This document shows positions 37,555-44,942 of a stretch of DNA of 64,000 nucleotides, piece after piece; position 1 is the first letter of the stretch, and each line of letters begins with the position of its first letter. This stretch comes from Hyphomicrobiales bacterium (GTDB taxonomy: Bacteria; Pseudomonadota; Alphaproteobacteria; Rhizobiales; Rhizobiaceae). The stretch lies in assembly GCA_900473915.1 (NCBI GenBank), contig UCNG01000011.1, forward strand, positions 146,542 through 210,541. Reading direction: 5' to 3'. A program made the position numbers and the translations under genes. The notes beneath the pieces are model-generated. The model made no database searches and was not told where the DNA came from. It saw only the letters and a program-made list of their open reading frames with translations.

Positions 37555-38082
37555 TTATTCAGTATCAGCGGCTTCCAATGCGATAGCCACCGACTGTATG
37601 ATCGATGCAAAGCGCACGGCAGTCTGGATAATTTCCGACGGCACATTGGCCTTGCGCAAAACATCTTCGTGAGCATCAATGCACATGCCGCAACCATTGA
37701 TCGCCGACACGGCAAGCGACCAAAGCTCGAAGTCAACCTTGTCGACGCCCGGATTGCCGATCACATTCATACGCAGCTTCGCTGGCATAGTGCGGTAATC
37801 CTTGTTGGTCGCAAGATGAACGAAGCGGTAATAGACGTTATTCATGCCCATGATCGACGCAGCCGACTTTGCTGCCTGGATGACTGAAGCGTCGACCTTG
37901 GCGGCTGCTTCAGCAACAAGCGCCTTGCGCAGATCGGCATTGCGGGAGGCAATGCCGCAGGCGACGAACAGACCGTATTTCTGTTGCGGCGTCAGTGTTT
38001 CGTCGCTTGCCATGGACGAAAGATTGAGACGAACATCCTTGGCGAAATCCGGGATCTTTGATTTCAGATTATCAATGGACAT
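37555..38082 (-). CDS. ahpD: Alkyl hydroperoxidase AhpD
   Basis: From the ATG at 38082 (GAGGG 4 bases upstream) the protein has 175 residues. The AhpD active site is present: Glu in [21 protein letters not shown], with the CxxC and the following His forming the proton-relay/redox centre near residues 130-137. In other bacteria AhpD has peroxidase activity and can reduce AhpC through a lipoyl adaptor. It follows ahpC by about 85 bp across a hairpin. Confidence 0.95.
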   Translation of the reverse strand: MSIDNLKSKIPDFAKDVRLNLSSMASDETLTPQQKYGLFVACGIASRNADLRKALVAEAAAKVDASVIQAAKSAASIMGMNNVYYRFVHLATNKDYRTMPAKLRMNVIGNPGVDKVDFELWSLAVSAINGCGMCIDAHEDVLRKANVPSEIIQTAVRFASIIQSVAIALEAADTE

Positions 38083-38122
38083 GGAACCCTCTTTATCTGT
38101 CATTTTGGATATTCAATAAAAG

Positions 38123-38147
38123 AAAGGCGGGCCTGAACCCGCCTTTT
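38123..38147 (-). terminator. Intercistronic hairpin between ahpC and ahpD
   Basis: A 9-bp stem (38123-38131 with 38138-38146) followed on the minus strand by TTTC-TTTTATT lies about 20 bp after the ahpC stop. It may reduce read-through so that AhpC exceeds AhpD. Confidence 0.7.
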
Positions 38148-38167
38148 CGTCGATAATCAGGGGCCAA

Positions 38168-38722
38168 TCAGGCAGCCTTGAGCGTCTCGCCACCGACTTC
38201 GCGGTTGCATGGGCAGAGTTCGTCGGTCTGCAGCGCATCGAGAACGCGCAACGTGTCCTTGGGAGCACGGCCAACATTAAGGTTGGTCGCGTAAACATGC
38301 TGGATCGTGTTGTCTGGATCGACAACGAAGGTGTAGCGATATGCGACACCATCCGGCGAACGAACGCCGAGACCGTCCACCAGCGAGCCATTGGTGTCAG
38401 CAAACGACCAGATCGGCAGCTTGTCCAGATCCTTATGGTCGCGACGCCATGCGAGCTTCACGAATTCATTGTCGGTCGAACCGCCCAGAACGACCGCGTC
38501 ACGGTCTTCAAAATCCGAAGCAAGGCGCGCAAATTCGGCGATTTCGGTCGGGCAAACAAAGGTGAAATCCTTCGGGTAGAAGAAGATAACCTTCCACTTG
38601 CCCGCGAAGCTTGCTTCGGTGATTTCCTCAAATGCCGAAACGCCATTCTCTTCATGATGGTTGAAACCGGGCTTTACGCCGGTGACCTTGAAGGAGGGAA
38701 GCTTGTCGCCGATACCGAGCAT
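38168..38722 (-). CDS. ahpC: Peroxiredoxin AhpC
   Basis: This 184-residue thiol peroxidase has the peroxidatic cysteine in DFTFVCPTEIAEFA (about residue 56) and a C-terminal resolving region ELCPCNREVGG. It reduces H2O2 and organic peroxides. No ahpF flavoprotein is adjacent; ahpD downstream is the probable reductant. The promoter at 38798-38826 and the symmetric box at 38829-38863 put it under the divergent OxyR-like regulator. Confidence 0.95.
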   Translation of the reverse strand: MLGIGDKLPSFKVTGVKPGFNHHEENGVSAFEEITEASFAGKWKVIFFYPKDFTFVCPTEIAEFARLASDFEDRDAVVLGGSTDNEFVKLAWRRDHKDLDKLPIWSFADTNGSLVDGLGVRSPDGVAYRYTFVVDPDNTIQHVYATNLNVGRAPKDTLRVLDALQTDELCPCNREVGGETLKAA

Positions 38723-38762
38723 CTTATACCTGCCTGTAAAAATTCAATGGTTATGCGGAAAT

Positions 38763-38778
38763 TTCTGAATTTTCAGAA
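38763..38778. promoter_or_regulatory. TTCTGAA inverted repeat in the ahpC leader
   Basis: TTCTGAA (38763-38769) and TTCAGAA (38772-38778) are perfect 7-bp inverted repeats with a 2-bp gap, between the predicted ahpC start point (near 38791) and its ATG. It may be a leader hairpin or an extra operator. Confidence 0.35.
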
Positions 38779-38797
38779 TTTTCCGTCCTGCGACTCG

Positions 38798-38826
38798 TAT
38801 ATAGGGCTTCTTGCCAAATCGGTCAA
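38798..38826 (-). promoter_or_regulatory. ahpC promoter
   Basis: On the minus strand TTGACC (38826-38821), a 17-bp spacer and TATATA (38803-38798) make a strong housekeeping promoter. Initiation near 38791 gives a leader of about 70 bases before ahpC. Confidence 0.7.
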
Positions 38827-38828
38827 AG

Positions 38829-38863
38829 CGATTATATCGATAAATTCCATCGATTTTAACGAT
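38829..38863. promoter_or_regulatory. Symmetric four-half-site box in ahpC-oxyR gap (OxyR-type operator)
   Basis: CGAT occurs at 38829, 38838, 38851 and 38860, spaced N5, N9, N5, exactly symmetric about 38846. The 35-bp span is close to the tetrameric footprint of OxyR. It ends 3 bp from the ahpC -35, an activator position, and 21 bp from the oxyR ATG, an autorepression position. Confidence 0.65.
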
Positions 38864-38884
38864 GGAGCAGGGTCTGAAGCTTCA

Positions 38885-39790
38885 ATGCTCAATATCAGTG
38901 TCCGTCAACTCCACTATTTCATGGCCCTCGTCAAAGTGGGTTCCTTTTCGCGAGCGGCCGAAGTCGTGGGCGTAACCCAATCGACCTTGAGTGCGGCCAT
39001 TCAGGCCCTTGAGACAGAACTTGGCGTAGCGTTGATCGACCGCTCAGGCAGACGAATGCAGCTTCTCCCTGCGGGGGAAGATTTTATGGAGCGCGCCCGT
39101 ATTATCGTAGCGCTCATCGAAGAACTACCTGAACATGCCAGACAGGCAGAACGCCCACTGACGACGAGATTGCGGATGGGCGTTATCCCGTCGATAGCGC
39201 CTTTTCTCCTGCCAAAAGTTCTGCCTGCCACGTCCAGAGCTTTTCCCGAACTCCAGCTTACCATTCGTGAAGGCCTTACGCGCTCACTGCTTGAAAGTTT
39301 GCGTTCCGGATCGCTGGATGTTGCACTCGTGGCCCACCCTTACGATCTTGATGAGTTCGAGGTCGCAGAACTTGGGCGGGACCCCTTCTATCTGGCAGTA
39401 CGACGCGACCATGCATTGGCCAACCGCGACCGAGTCGATGCGGAGGATTTGCAGGACCAGCCATTTCTCCTGCTGGAAACCGGGCATTGTCTTCGTGAAC
39501 ACGTCATGGCCGCCATCGGTTCCACACCAGCACAAGCAAGCGGCGATGTTCACGCCACATCCATAATGACATTGGTGCAATTGGTGGATTTCGGGATGGG
39601 AATTACCCTGCTGCCGGAGGTCGCCGTTAAAGCTGGAGCTACACGCGGAACGGAACTGAGCATCGTTCCTTATGATGGCAAAAACAACTACCGGTCGCTG
39701 GTTCTCGTCTGGCGCTCCAACGCCGCCCGCCGCAATGAATTTCAGCTTTTCGCAGACCACCTTCGCAGCAAATGCATGAAAACCGGCTAA
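38885..39790 (+). CDS. oxyR: LysR-family peroxide regulator, OxyR-like with single conserved cysteine
   Basis: This 301-residue LysR protein starts at the ATG at 38885; an in-frame extension back to 38297 runs antisense through ahpC and is not plausible. The helix-turn-helix at residues 3-60 includes QLHYFMALVKVGSFSRAAEV and QSTLSAAIQALETELG. The effector domain carries LLLETGHCLREHVMAAIGST: GHCLR matches the peroxide-sensing cysteine of OxyR (Cys199 in E. coli), but the position of the resolving cysteine (Cys208) is Ile. Another Cys lies near the C-terminus (RSKCMKTG). Divergence from ahpC and the intergenic box support an OxyR role. Confidence 0.88.
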   Translation: MLNISVRQLHYFMALVKVGSFSRAAEVVGVTQSTLSAAIQALETELGVALIDRSGRRMQLLPAGEDFMERARIIVALIEELPEHARQAERPLTTRLRMGVIPSIAPFLLPKVLPATSRAFPELQLTIREGLTRSLLESLRSGSLDVALVAHPYDLDEFEVAELGRDPFYLAVRRDHALANRDRVDAEDLQDQPFLLLETGHCLREHVMAAIGSTPAQASGDVHATSIMTLVQLVDFGMGITLLPEVAVKAGATRGTELSIVPYDGKNNYRSLVLVWRSNAARRNEFQLFADHLRSKCMKTG

Positions 39791-40860
39791 AAAATTCCCC
39801 AGGCTCGGAAACGCCCCCGCCCCGTGACCTCTCTCAGACCGAGTTCTGAGATCAGTTTCAGAGCACCTTGCTGCGTGACCTGCAGTTCCTTTTCCACCAT
39901 CTGGCTGGAAATAACGGGGTTGCGCAGAACCATATCCATCAGTTGCGGCAATCGCGAGTTGGATCGGCGTCCCTTGAGTTTGCGCTGCATCTGTTCACGC
40001 GCCAGAAGCAGCCGGTCATGTTCCTTCATGATCGTATCCGCAGCGTCTTCGATGCTTTCAAAGAAAGCCCGAAGACGGATCAGGCGGTCGGGCGAACGCC
40101 GTTCGTCCGGTCGTTTTGCGCGAAGACCAAGGCTGATTACCGGTAAATGGCCCGTTACGAGCCCGCTATGTCGCAGGAAGGCCGCAGTCAGCAACCGTCC
40201 AATCCAGGATGACCGCTGCACAACCTCCAGGGAAAACCACGCGTCGTGGATCAGTGCGGCGCGCATAAGTGGCGGCAAATGTCCTGTGGCCGCAACACAA
40301 TCCCGCCACTCCTGCAAACGCGCGTCCTCGTCCCAGTCATCGTCATAAAGCAACGCATCGCGTGGGGCGGTCTCCGGTTTGGCCTTGTCAGGGATTACGC
40401 CTTTCAAAAGTGCATCGGTCCGCGCAAGCAAGCTGTCAATATCGTTGAACAGTGGATCAGTATCCCCGTCCATCGTCATGAACGGTTCGGCCGCCGCAGT
40501 AGGCGTGGCGTTGACCGCGCGTCCGAGCAGTTGCTGAATACCTGCTGAGCCGAGAGCCCAATCTGGAGGCCTTCCAGCAATCTGCCGACGCATCCGCAAG
40601 ACCGCATGCGCAATCGTCAAGGCATGGCTTGGCATCCGGCTATCCATCAAGGCATCGTGCAAGACCAAGTCTTCCATATGCACGAGTTCACCCTCAAGCC
40701 ACATCGAAGCAATCGCATCGTGCATATGCATGCGCTCAACCATACCTTCACGTATGGGCGAACGCGCAAGCCGCTCGTCGAGCCGCACCAGAGCTGCCGT
40801 AGCCCTGCTGACGGAGACGAAAAATTCTTCGAACGGCAAATCGTCGATCTTATACGCCAT
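39787..40860 (-). CDS. DUF1612-type protein (RHE_PE00001-like) with C-terminal HTH
   Basis: About 357 residues from the ATG at 40860 (40869 and 40896 are alternatives). The N-terminal part (LPFEEFFVSVSRATAALVRLDER, MHDAIASMWLEGELVHMEDLVLHDAL) is the rhizobial DUF1612 pattern, related in style to Fic/DOC-linked N-terminal domains. The last 60 residues (LPQLMDMVLRNPVISSQMVEKELQVTQQGALKLISELGL) form a winged-helix-like segment. It is probably a DNA-binding protein of unknown role, commonly found on rhizobial plasmids. Its stop codon overlaps that of oxyR (CTAA). Confidence 0.8.
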   Translation of the reverse strand: MAYKIDDLPFEEFFVSVSRATAALVRLDERLARSPIREGMVERMHMHDAIASMWLEGELVHMEDLVLHDALMDSRMPSHALTIAHAVLRMRRQIAGRPPDWALGSAGIQQLLGRAVNATPTAAAEPFMTMDGDTDPLFNDIDSLLARTDALLKGVIPDKAKPETAPRDALLYDDDWDEDARLQEWRDCVAATGHLPPLMRAALIHDAWFSLEVVQRSSWIGRLLTAAFLRHSGLVTGHLPVISLGLRAKRPDERRSPDRLIRLRAFFESIEDAADTIMKEHDRLLLAREQMQRKLKGRRSNSRLPQLMDMVLRNPVISSQMVEKELQVTQQGALKLISELGLREVTGRGRFRAWGIF

Positions 40861-40910
40861 ATCCCGCATATCGCAGCCGAATGCGGGAAAAGGCAAACAA
40901 AATTACTGCC

Positions 40911-41915
40911 TTATCCGAGAACTTCCGCAACTTTGACCGTGCGGCCTTCTTTGATCGAGCGAAGAGCGGCCTCAGCGAGAGCCAAAGCCTGCAGTCCATC
41001 CTCTGCTGAAGGATGGGGCGCTTTTCCGGTATCAAGCGCATCAATAAACGAGGCAATCTCCGCAGCATATGCAGCCGTATAGCGCGTCATGAAAAAATCG
41101 TGCAGCGGCGGGCGGTTATAGCCATCTCTGGAAGCTATTTCTATCGAAACCGGGCGCTGGTTTTCCGCCGAAACAGCGCCAAGCGATCCATGGACCTCAA
41201 TGCGTTGGTCGTAGCCATAGGAAGCACGTCGCGAATTGGAAATAACGCACTGTCGACCCGAAGCGGTCGTCAAGATGACGCTCGCACTATCGAAATCGCC
41301 TAGCTCTCCGATTTTGGGATCGACAAGGACCGACGCCGACGCAGATACGCTCTCTATTTCCTCCCCAAGCAGAAAACGCGCCATATCGAAATCGTGGATC
41401 GTCATGTCGCGAAAAATGCCACCCGATACCTTGATATATTCGGCAGGCGGAGCAGCGGGATCGCGGCTGGTGATCGTTACCATTTCGACGTTGCCGATAC
41501 GTCCGTCTTCAATGGTTTTGCGTACTGCTGCAAAATGCGGATCGAAACGGCGATTGAAACCAAGCATCACCTTACCGCCGGTTTCGCGAATGACGGCGAG
41601 GCAGGCTCGTACACGTGCAATATCAAGATCGATCGGTTTCTCACAGAAAACGGCCTTGCCGGCGCGCGAAAACCGTTCGATAAGATCGGCGTGGGTATTG
41701 GTCGGCGTGCAAATCAGCACTGCGTCGATGTCGTCGGATTTCTCGATCAGGTCGATGGTGCGAACATCCGCACCGGCAGAATCGGCGATTGCCCTCGCCG
41801 CCGCCTCGTTGGCGTCCGCAACGGCGACCAGTTGAGCCCGCTTGTCCGCGGCGATTGCGCCGGCATGAACCTTGCCAATACGGCCCGCACCAAGCAGTGC
41901 CAGACGTGTCACCAT
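40911..41915 (-). CDS. iolG: Inositol 2-dehydrogenase
   Basis: This enzyme of about 334 residues starts at the ATG at 41915 (GAGG upstream) and oxidises myo-inositol to 2-keto-myo-inositol with NAD. The Rossmann motif is ALLGAGRIGKVHAGAIA at residues 5-21. The GFO/IDH signature EKPIDLDIARVRAC lies near 96, NRRFDPHFAAVR near 122, and GGIFRDMTIHDFDMARFLLGE near 165 contains the catalytic Asp/His pair. It is divergent from iolR, separated by operator-like repeats. It supplies the substrate of IolE. Confidence 0.93.
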   Translation of the reverse strand: MVTRLALLGAGRIGKVHAGAIAADKRAQLVAVADANEAAARAIADSAGADVRTIDLIEKSDDIDAVLICTPTNTHADLIERFSRAGKAVFCEKPIDLDIARVRACLAVIRETGGKVMLGFNRRFDPHFAAVRKTIEDGRIGNVEMVTITSRDPAAPPAEYIKVSGGIFRDMTIHDFDMARFLLGEEIESVSASASVLVDPKIGELGDFDSASVILTTASGRQCVISNSRRASYGYDQRIEVHGSLGAVSAENQRPVSIEIASRDGYNRPPLHDFFMTRYTAAYAAEIASFIDALDTGKAPHPSAEDGLQALALAEAALRSIKEGRTVKVAEVLG

Positions 41916-41965
41916 TGCCTCATCCTCCCAGGAAACGGCCATCTTCAGTCCACTGAAGATATGCT

Positions 41966-41983
41966 ATAGAATATTTATTCTAT
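41966..41983. promoter_or_regulatory. Inverted repeat in iolG-iolR gap, probable IolR site
   Basis: ATAGAATA (41966-41973) and TATTCTAT (41976-41983) are perfect 8-bp inverted repeats with a 2-bp centre. ATAGAATA recurs at 42905-42912 before iolC, which suggests shared control by the RpiR-type regulator. Confidence 0.55.
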
Positions 41984-42036
41984 TTTGCTAGAATGTGACA
42001 TAAAGATTGTCAAGAGACCATATTGAAAGGCCAAGG

Positions 42037-42870
42037 ATGGATTCCCCTACACCATCATCAAACAGCGTTCCTACGAATATCAAGGAATTCGAGGCGAAAC
42101 TGCTGGAGGTTTCCGACCGGTTGCCAAAGAGACTGAAACAGTGTGCCGATTTTGTTGCTGCCAATCAGGATCGTATTGCTGTGTCAACCGTTGCTGAGAT
42201 GGCCGAGGGCGCAGGCGTGCAGAGTTCCGCCTTCATGCGCTTCTGCCAGATCATGGGCTTCTCCGGTTTTTCGGAAATGCAGAAGCTGTTCCGGGAATCC
42301 TATGCGGGCGGCTGGCCTGATTATTCGACAAGACTGCAGCATTTGCGAGAAACAGCAACAGGCAGCGCTCCTGCCCTCCTCGCCGAATTTGCCGAGGCCG
42401 GGCGCACCTCCCTTGAAGGTTTGCTCAAAACCATTGATCCGCAAGCCCTCGAAAAGGCCGTTCAGCTTCTGGCCAGTGCGCAGACAATCCACATTGTCGG
42501 CATCCGCCGCGCATTTCCCGTCGCAAGCTATCTGGCTTACGCTCTGGAGAAAATGCAAGTACCCGCAATGCTGCACAGTGCCGTCGGCAAACTGGAAAAC
42601 CTTCATGCTATCCGCGAAGGTGACGTGCTTCTGGCCATCACCTTTTCCCCATACTCGCCCGAAACTGTCGCCATGGCCGAAGCAGTCGCCGCGCGGGGTA
42701 TCGATGTCGTCGGCATCACCGACACATTTGTGAGCCCCTTGAGTAAATTCGCCAAGCAGACTTTGTTGGTTTCAGAGGTGGATTTCGGAGCATTCCGCTC
42801 ACTCTCCGCGACGCTCTGTCTGGCCATAGCATTGGCCGTTGCTGTGGGCACAGCACGCCAAAGCGACTGA
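42037..42870 (+). CDS. iolR: RpiR/MurR-family regulator of inositol catabolism (IolR)
   Basis: This 277-residue protein has an N-terminal RpiR helix-turn-helix (LPKRLKQCADFVAANQDRIAVSTVAEMAEG, then QSSAFMRFCQIMGFSGFSEMQ, about residues 28-90) and a C-terminal SIS domain (residues 120-270) that binds phosphosugars (IHIVGIRRAFPVASYLAYAL). In rhizobia IolR represses iol genes and is released by a pathway intermediate. The ATG at 42037 is chosen over a TTG at 42007. Operator-like repeats flank the gene on both sides. Confidence 0.92.
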   Translation: MDSPTPSSNSVPTNIKEFEAKLLEVSDRLPKRLKQCADFVAANQDRIAVSTVAEMAEGAGVQSSAFMRFCQIMGFSGFSEMQKLFRESYAGGWPDYSTRLQHLRETATGSAPALLAEFAEAGRTSLEGLLKTIDPQALEKAVQLLASAQTIHIVGIRRAFPVASYLAYALEKMQVPAMLHSAVGKLENLHAIREGDVLLAITFSPYSPETVAMAEAVAARGIDVVGITDTFVSPLSKFAKQTLLVSEVDFGAFRSLSATLCLAIALAVAVGTARQSD

Positions 42871-42884
42871 TCCCTCTCGCACAC

Positions 42885-42941
42885 TATTCCATTTTTTGGT
42901 TGAAATAGAATAATAAATCCATTTTAATCGAAAATGGAATA
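42885..42941. promoter_or_regulatory. Repeat cluster upstream of iolC (probable IolR operators)
   Basis: TATTCCATTTT (42885-42895) is perfectly inverted as AAAATGGAATA (42931-42941). A third copy, TCCATTTT (42918-42925), forms a tighter dyad with AAAATGGA (42931-42938). The ATAGAATA half-site also lies between them. The spacing would allow looping or cooperative repressor binding over the iolC promoter. Confidence 0.55.
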
Positions 42942-43002
42942 ACTGCATGATGGCGCATGAATCAAGCGCGGTCATGCAGCAATAAGAAAATAGCGAGGGA
43001 GG

Positions 43003-44910
43003 ATGGCAGTGAAGCGGCTCGACTTGATCACCATTGGGCGATCTTCGGTTGACCTGTACGGCGCACAGGTTGGCGGCCTTCTGGAAGACATGGCATCCTT
43101 CAACAAGTATGTGGGCGGCTCCCCCACCAATATCGCCACCGGGACCGCGCGGCTTGGCCTCAAATCGGCTTTGATCACCCGCGTCGGCGATGAGCATATG
43201 GGGCGTTTTCTGCTGCGCGAACTGGAACGCGAAGGCGTGGACACGCGTGGCATCGTCACCGATCCCGAACGCCTGACCGCCCTCGTCATTCTCGGCATTC
43301 GCGACCAGCAGCATTTTCCGCTGATCTTCTATCGGGAAAATTGTGCCGACATGGCTTTGTGCGAGGGTGATATCGATCCGGCCTTCATCGCCGAAGCTGG
43401 CTGCGTGTTGGCTACCGGCACACACCTGTCCCATCCAAAGACGGAAGCGGCTGTTTTGAAGGCAATTCGTCTTGCCCGTGAAAATGGAAGCCGGACAGCA
43501 CTCGACATAGATTATCGCCCGAATCTCTGGGGGCTTTCCGGCCATGGTGACGGTGAAAACCGCTTTATCGAATCTGCGGCCGTTACTGCGAAACTGCAAT
43601 CGACGCTTCACCTGTTTGATCTCGTTGTCGGAACGGAAGAGGAGTTCCATATTGCTGGCGGCTCGACTGATACGTTGCAGGCGCTTAAAGCCGTGCGCGA
43701 CGTGACGAATGCCGCGTTGGTTTGTAAACGCGGGCCCATGGGGGCTGTAGTTTTCGAAGGGCCAATTCCCGACAGCCTCGACGAAGGGCAGAGCGGCGAA
43801 GGTTTCCCGATCGATGTTTTCAACGTGCTTGGCGCAGGCGACGGGTTCATGTCCGGGCTTTTGCGAGGCTGGCTGAAGGGTGAAGACTGGCCTACGAGCC
43901 TCAAATTTGCCAATGCCTGCGGAGCTTTCGCAGTCTCGCGGCATGGATGTACGCCAGCCTATCCGAGTTGGGAAGAACTTCAGTATTTCTTCCGCACCGG
44001 CATCCGCAACAAGGCTTTACGCAAGGACGCCGCTTTGGAGCAAATCCATTGGTCTACAAACCGCAACGGTCATTGGCCGCATATGCGCGTCTTTGCGTTC
44101 GACCACCGCATCCAGCTGGAAGAAATAGCCGCCGAGGCGGGCGTTTCGCTAGAAAAGATCGGCGAGTTCAAACAGCTCTGCCTGAATGCCGCATTACGGG
44201 TGGCAAATGGCGCTGACGGCTATGGCATATTGTGTGACGGGCGACTGGGGCGAGATGCCCTGTACCGGGCCGCGGGCACAGGCTTGTGGATCGGACGGCC
44301 CACCGAATGGCCTGGTTCGCGTCCACTCAAGCTGGAACCCGAACTCGGGCCGGACTGTGGCGGACTGGTCGAGTGGCCCGTCGAGAATGTCGTAAAATTG
44401 CTATGCTTCTACCATCCGGACGACACTGCCGAGTTCAAGGCAAAACAGGAAGAAACTGTTTCACGCCTTTTCACAGCTGCTCGGCGCAACCGACTGGAAT
44501 TCTTGTTGGAAATCATCCCGTCCAAAGCGGGGCCAATCGACGATAATACCACAGCGCGCGTGATCGAGCGGTTCTACGAGATCGGCGTCTATCCCGACTG
44601 GTGGAAACTCGAACCCATGAAAACCAGAGCAGCCTGGGCCAATGCCTGTGACGCTATCACGCGCAATGATGAGCACACACGCGGCATTGTTGTTTTGGGA
44701 CTGGACGCGCCTGCCGAAGAACTGGAGGCCAGTCTTGCGATTGCTGCCGAATTTGACCTCGTCAAAGGATTCGCGGTGGGACGCACGATCTTCGGCGACG
44801 CTGCACGCAAATGGCTGAACGGCCTGATCAGCGACGAAGAAGCAATCGCCGACATGACCGCGCGCTACCGCAACCTTTGCAACGTCTGGGACAGCGTGCG
44901 TACATATTGA
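43003..44910 (+). CDS. iolC: 5-dehydro-2-deoxygluconokinase fused to DUF2090 aldolase-like domain (IolC)
   Basis: This 635-residue bifunctional protein has residues 1-325 as a PfkB kinase that phosphorylates 5-dehydro-2-deoxygluconate (YVGGSPTNIATGTARLG near the start, and the C-terminal catalytic motif NVLGAGDGFMSGLLRG). Residues 340-635 are a DUF2090 domain (HMRVFAFDHRIQLEEIA..., RRNRLEFLLEIIPSK, YEIGVYPDWWKLEP), a TIM-barrel related to LacD/IolJ-type aldolases. The fusion is usual in rhizobia and Brucellaceae and may replace IolJ. It is the first gene of iolCDEB. Confidence 0.94.
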   Translation: MAVKRLDLITIGRSSVDLYGAQVGGLLEDMASFNKYVGGSPTNIATGTARLGLKSALITRVGDEHMGRFLLRELEREGVDTRGIVTDPERLTALVILGIRDQQHFPLIFYRENCADMALCEGDIDPAFIAEAGCVLATGTHLSHPKTEAAVLKAIRLARENGSRTALDIDYRPNLWGLSGHGDGENRFIESAAVTAKLQSTLHLFDLVVGTEEEFHIAGGSTDTLQALKAVRDVTNAALVCKRGPMGAVVFEGPIPDSLDEGQSGEGFPIDVFNVLGAGDGFMSGLLRGWLKGEDWPTSLKFANACGAFAVSRHGCTPAYPSWEELQYFFRTGIRNKALRKDAALEQIHWSTNRNGHWPHMRVFAFDHRIQLEEIAAEAGVSLEKIGEFKQLCLNAALRVANGADGYGILCDGRLGRDALYRAAGTGLWIGRPTEWPGSRPLKLEPELGPDCGGLVEWPVENVVKLLCFYHPDDTAEFKAKQEETVSRLFTAARRNRLEFLLEIIPSKAGPIDDNTTARVIERFYEIGVYPDWWKLEPMKTRAAWANACDAITRNDEHTRGIVVLGLDAPAEELEASLAIAAEFDLVKGFAVGRTIFGDAARKWLNGLISDEEAIADMTARYRNLCNVWDSVRTY

Positions 44911-44942
44911 AATCGTTCTGCCGGGAGGAAGCTGGAGGAGCT

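Noticed and set aside
38771-38785. TTTCAGAATTTTCCG shared with 63737-63751
   Set aside because: A single 15-mer match in 64 kb is expected by chance and the flanks do not match.
38297-38884. N-terminal extension of the oxyR frame to 497 residues
   Set aside because: It runs antisense through ahpC and its promoter; the LysR family starts at the ATG at 38885.
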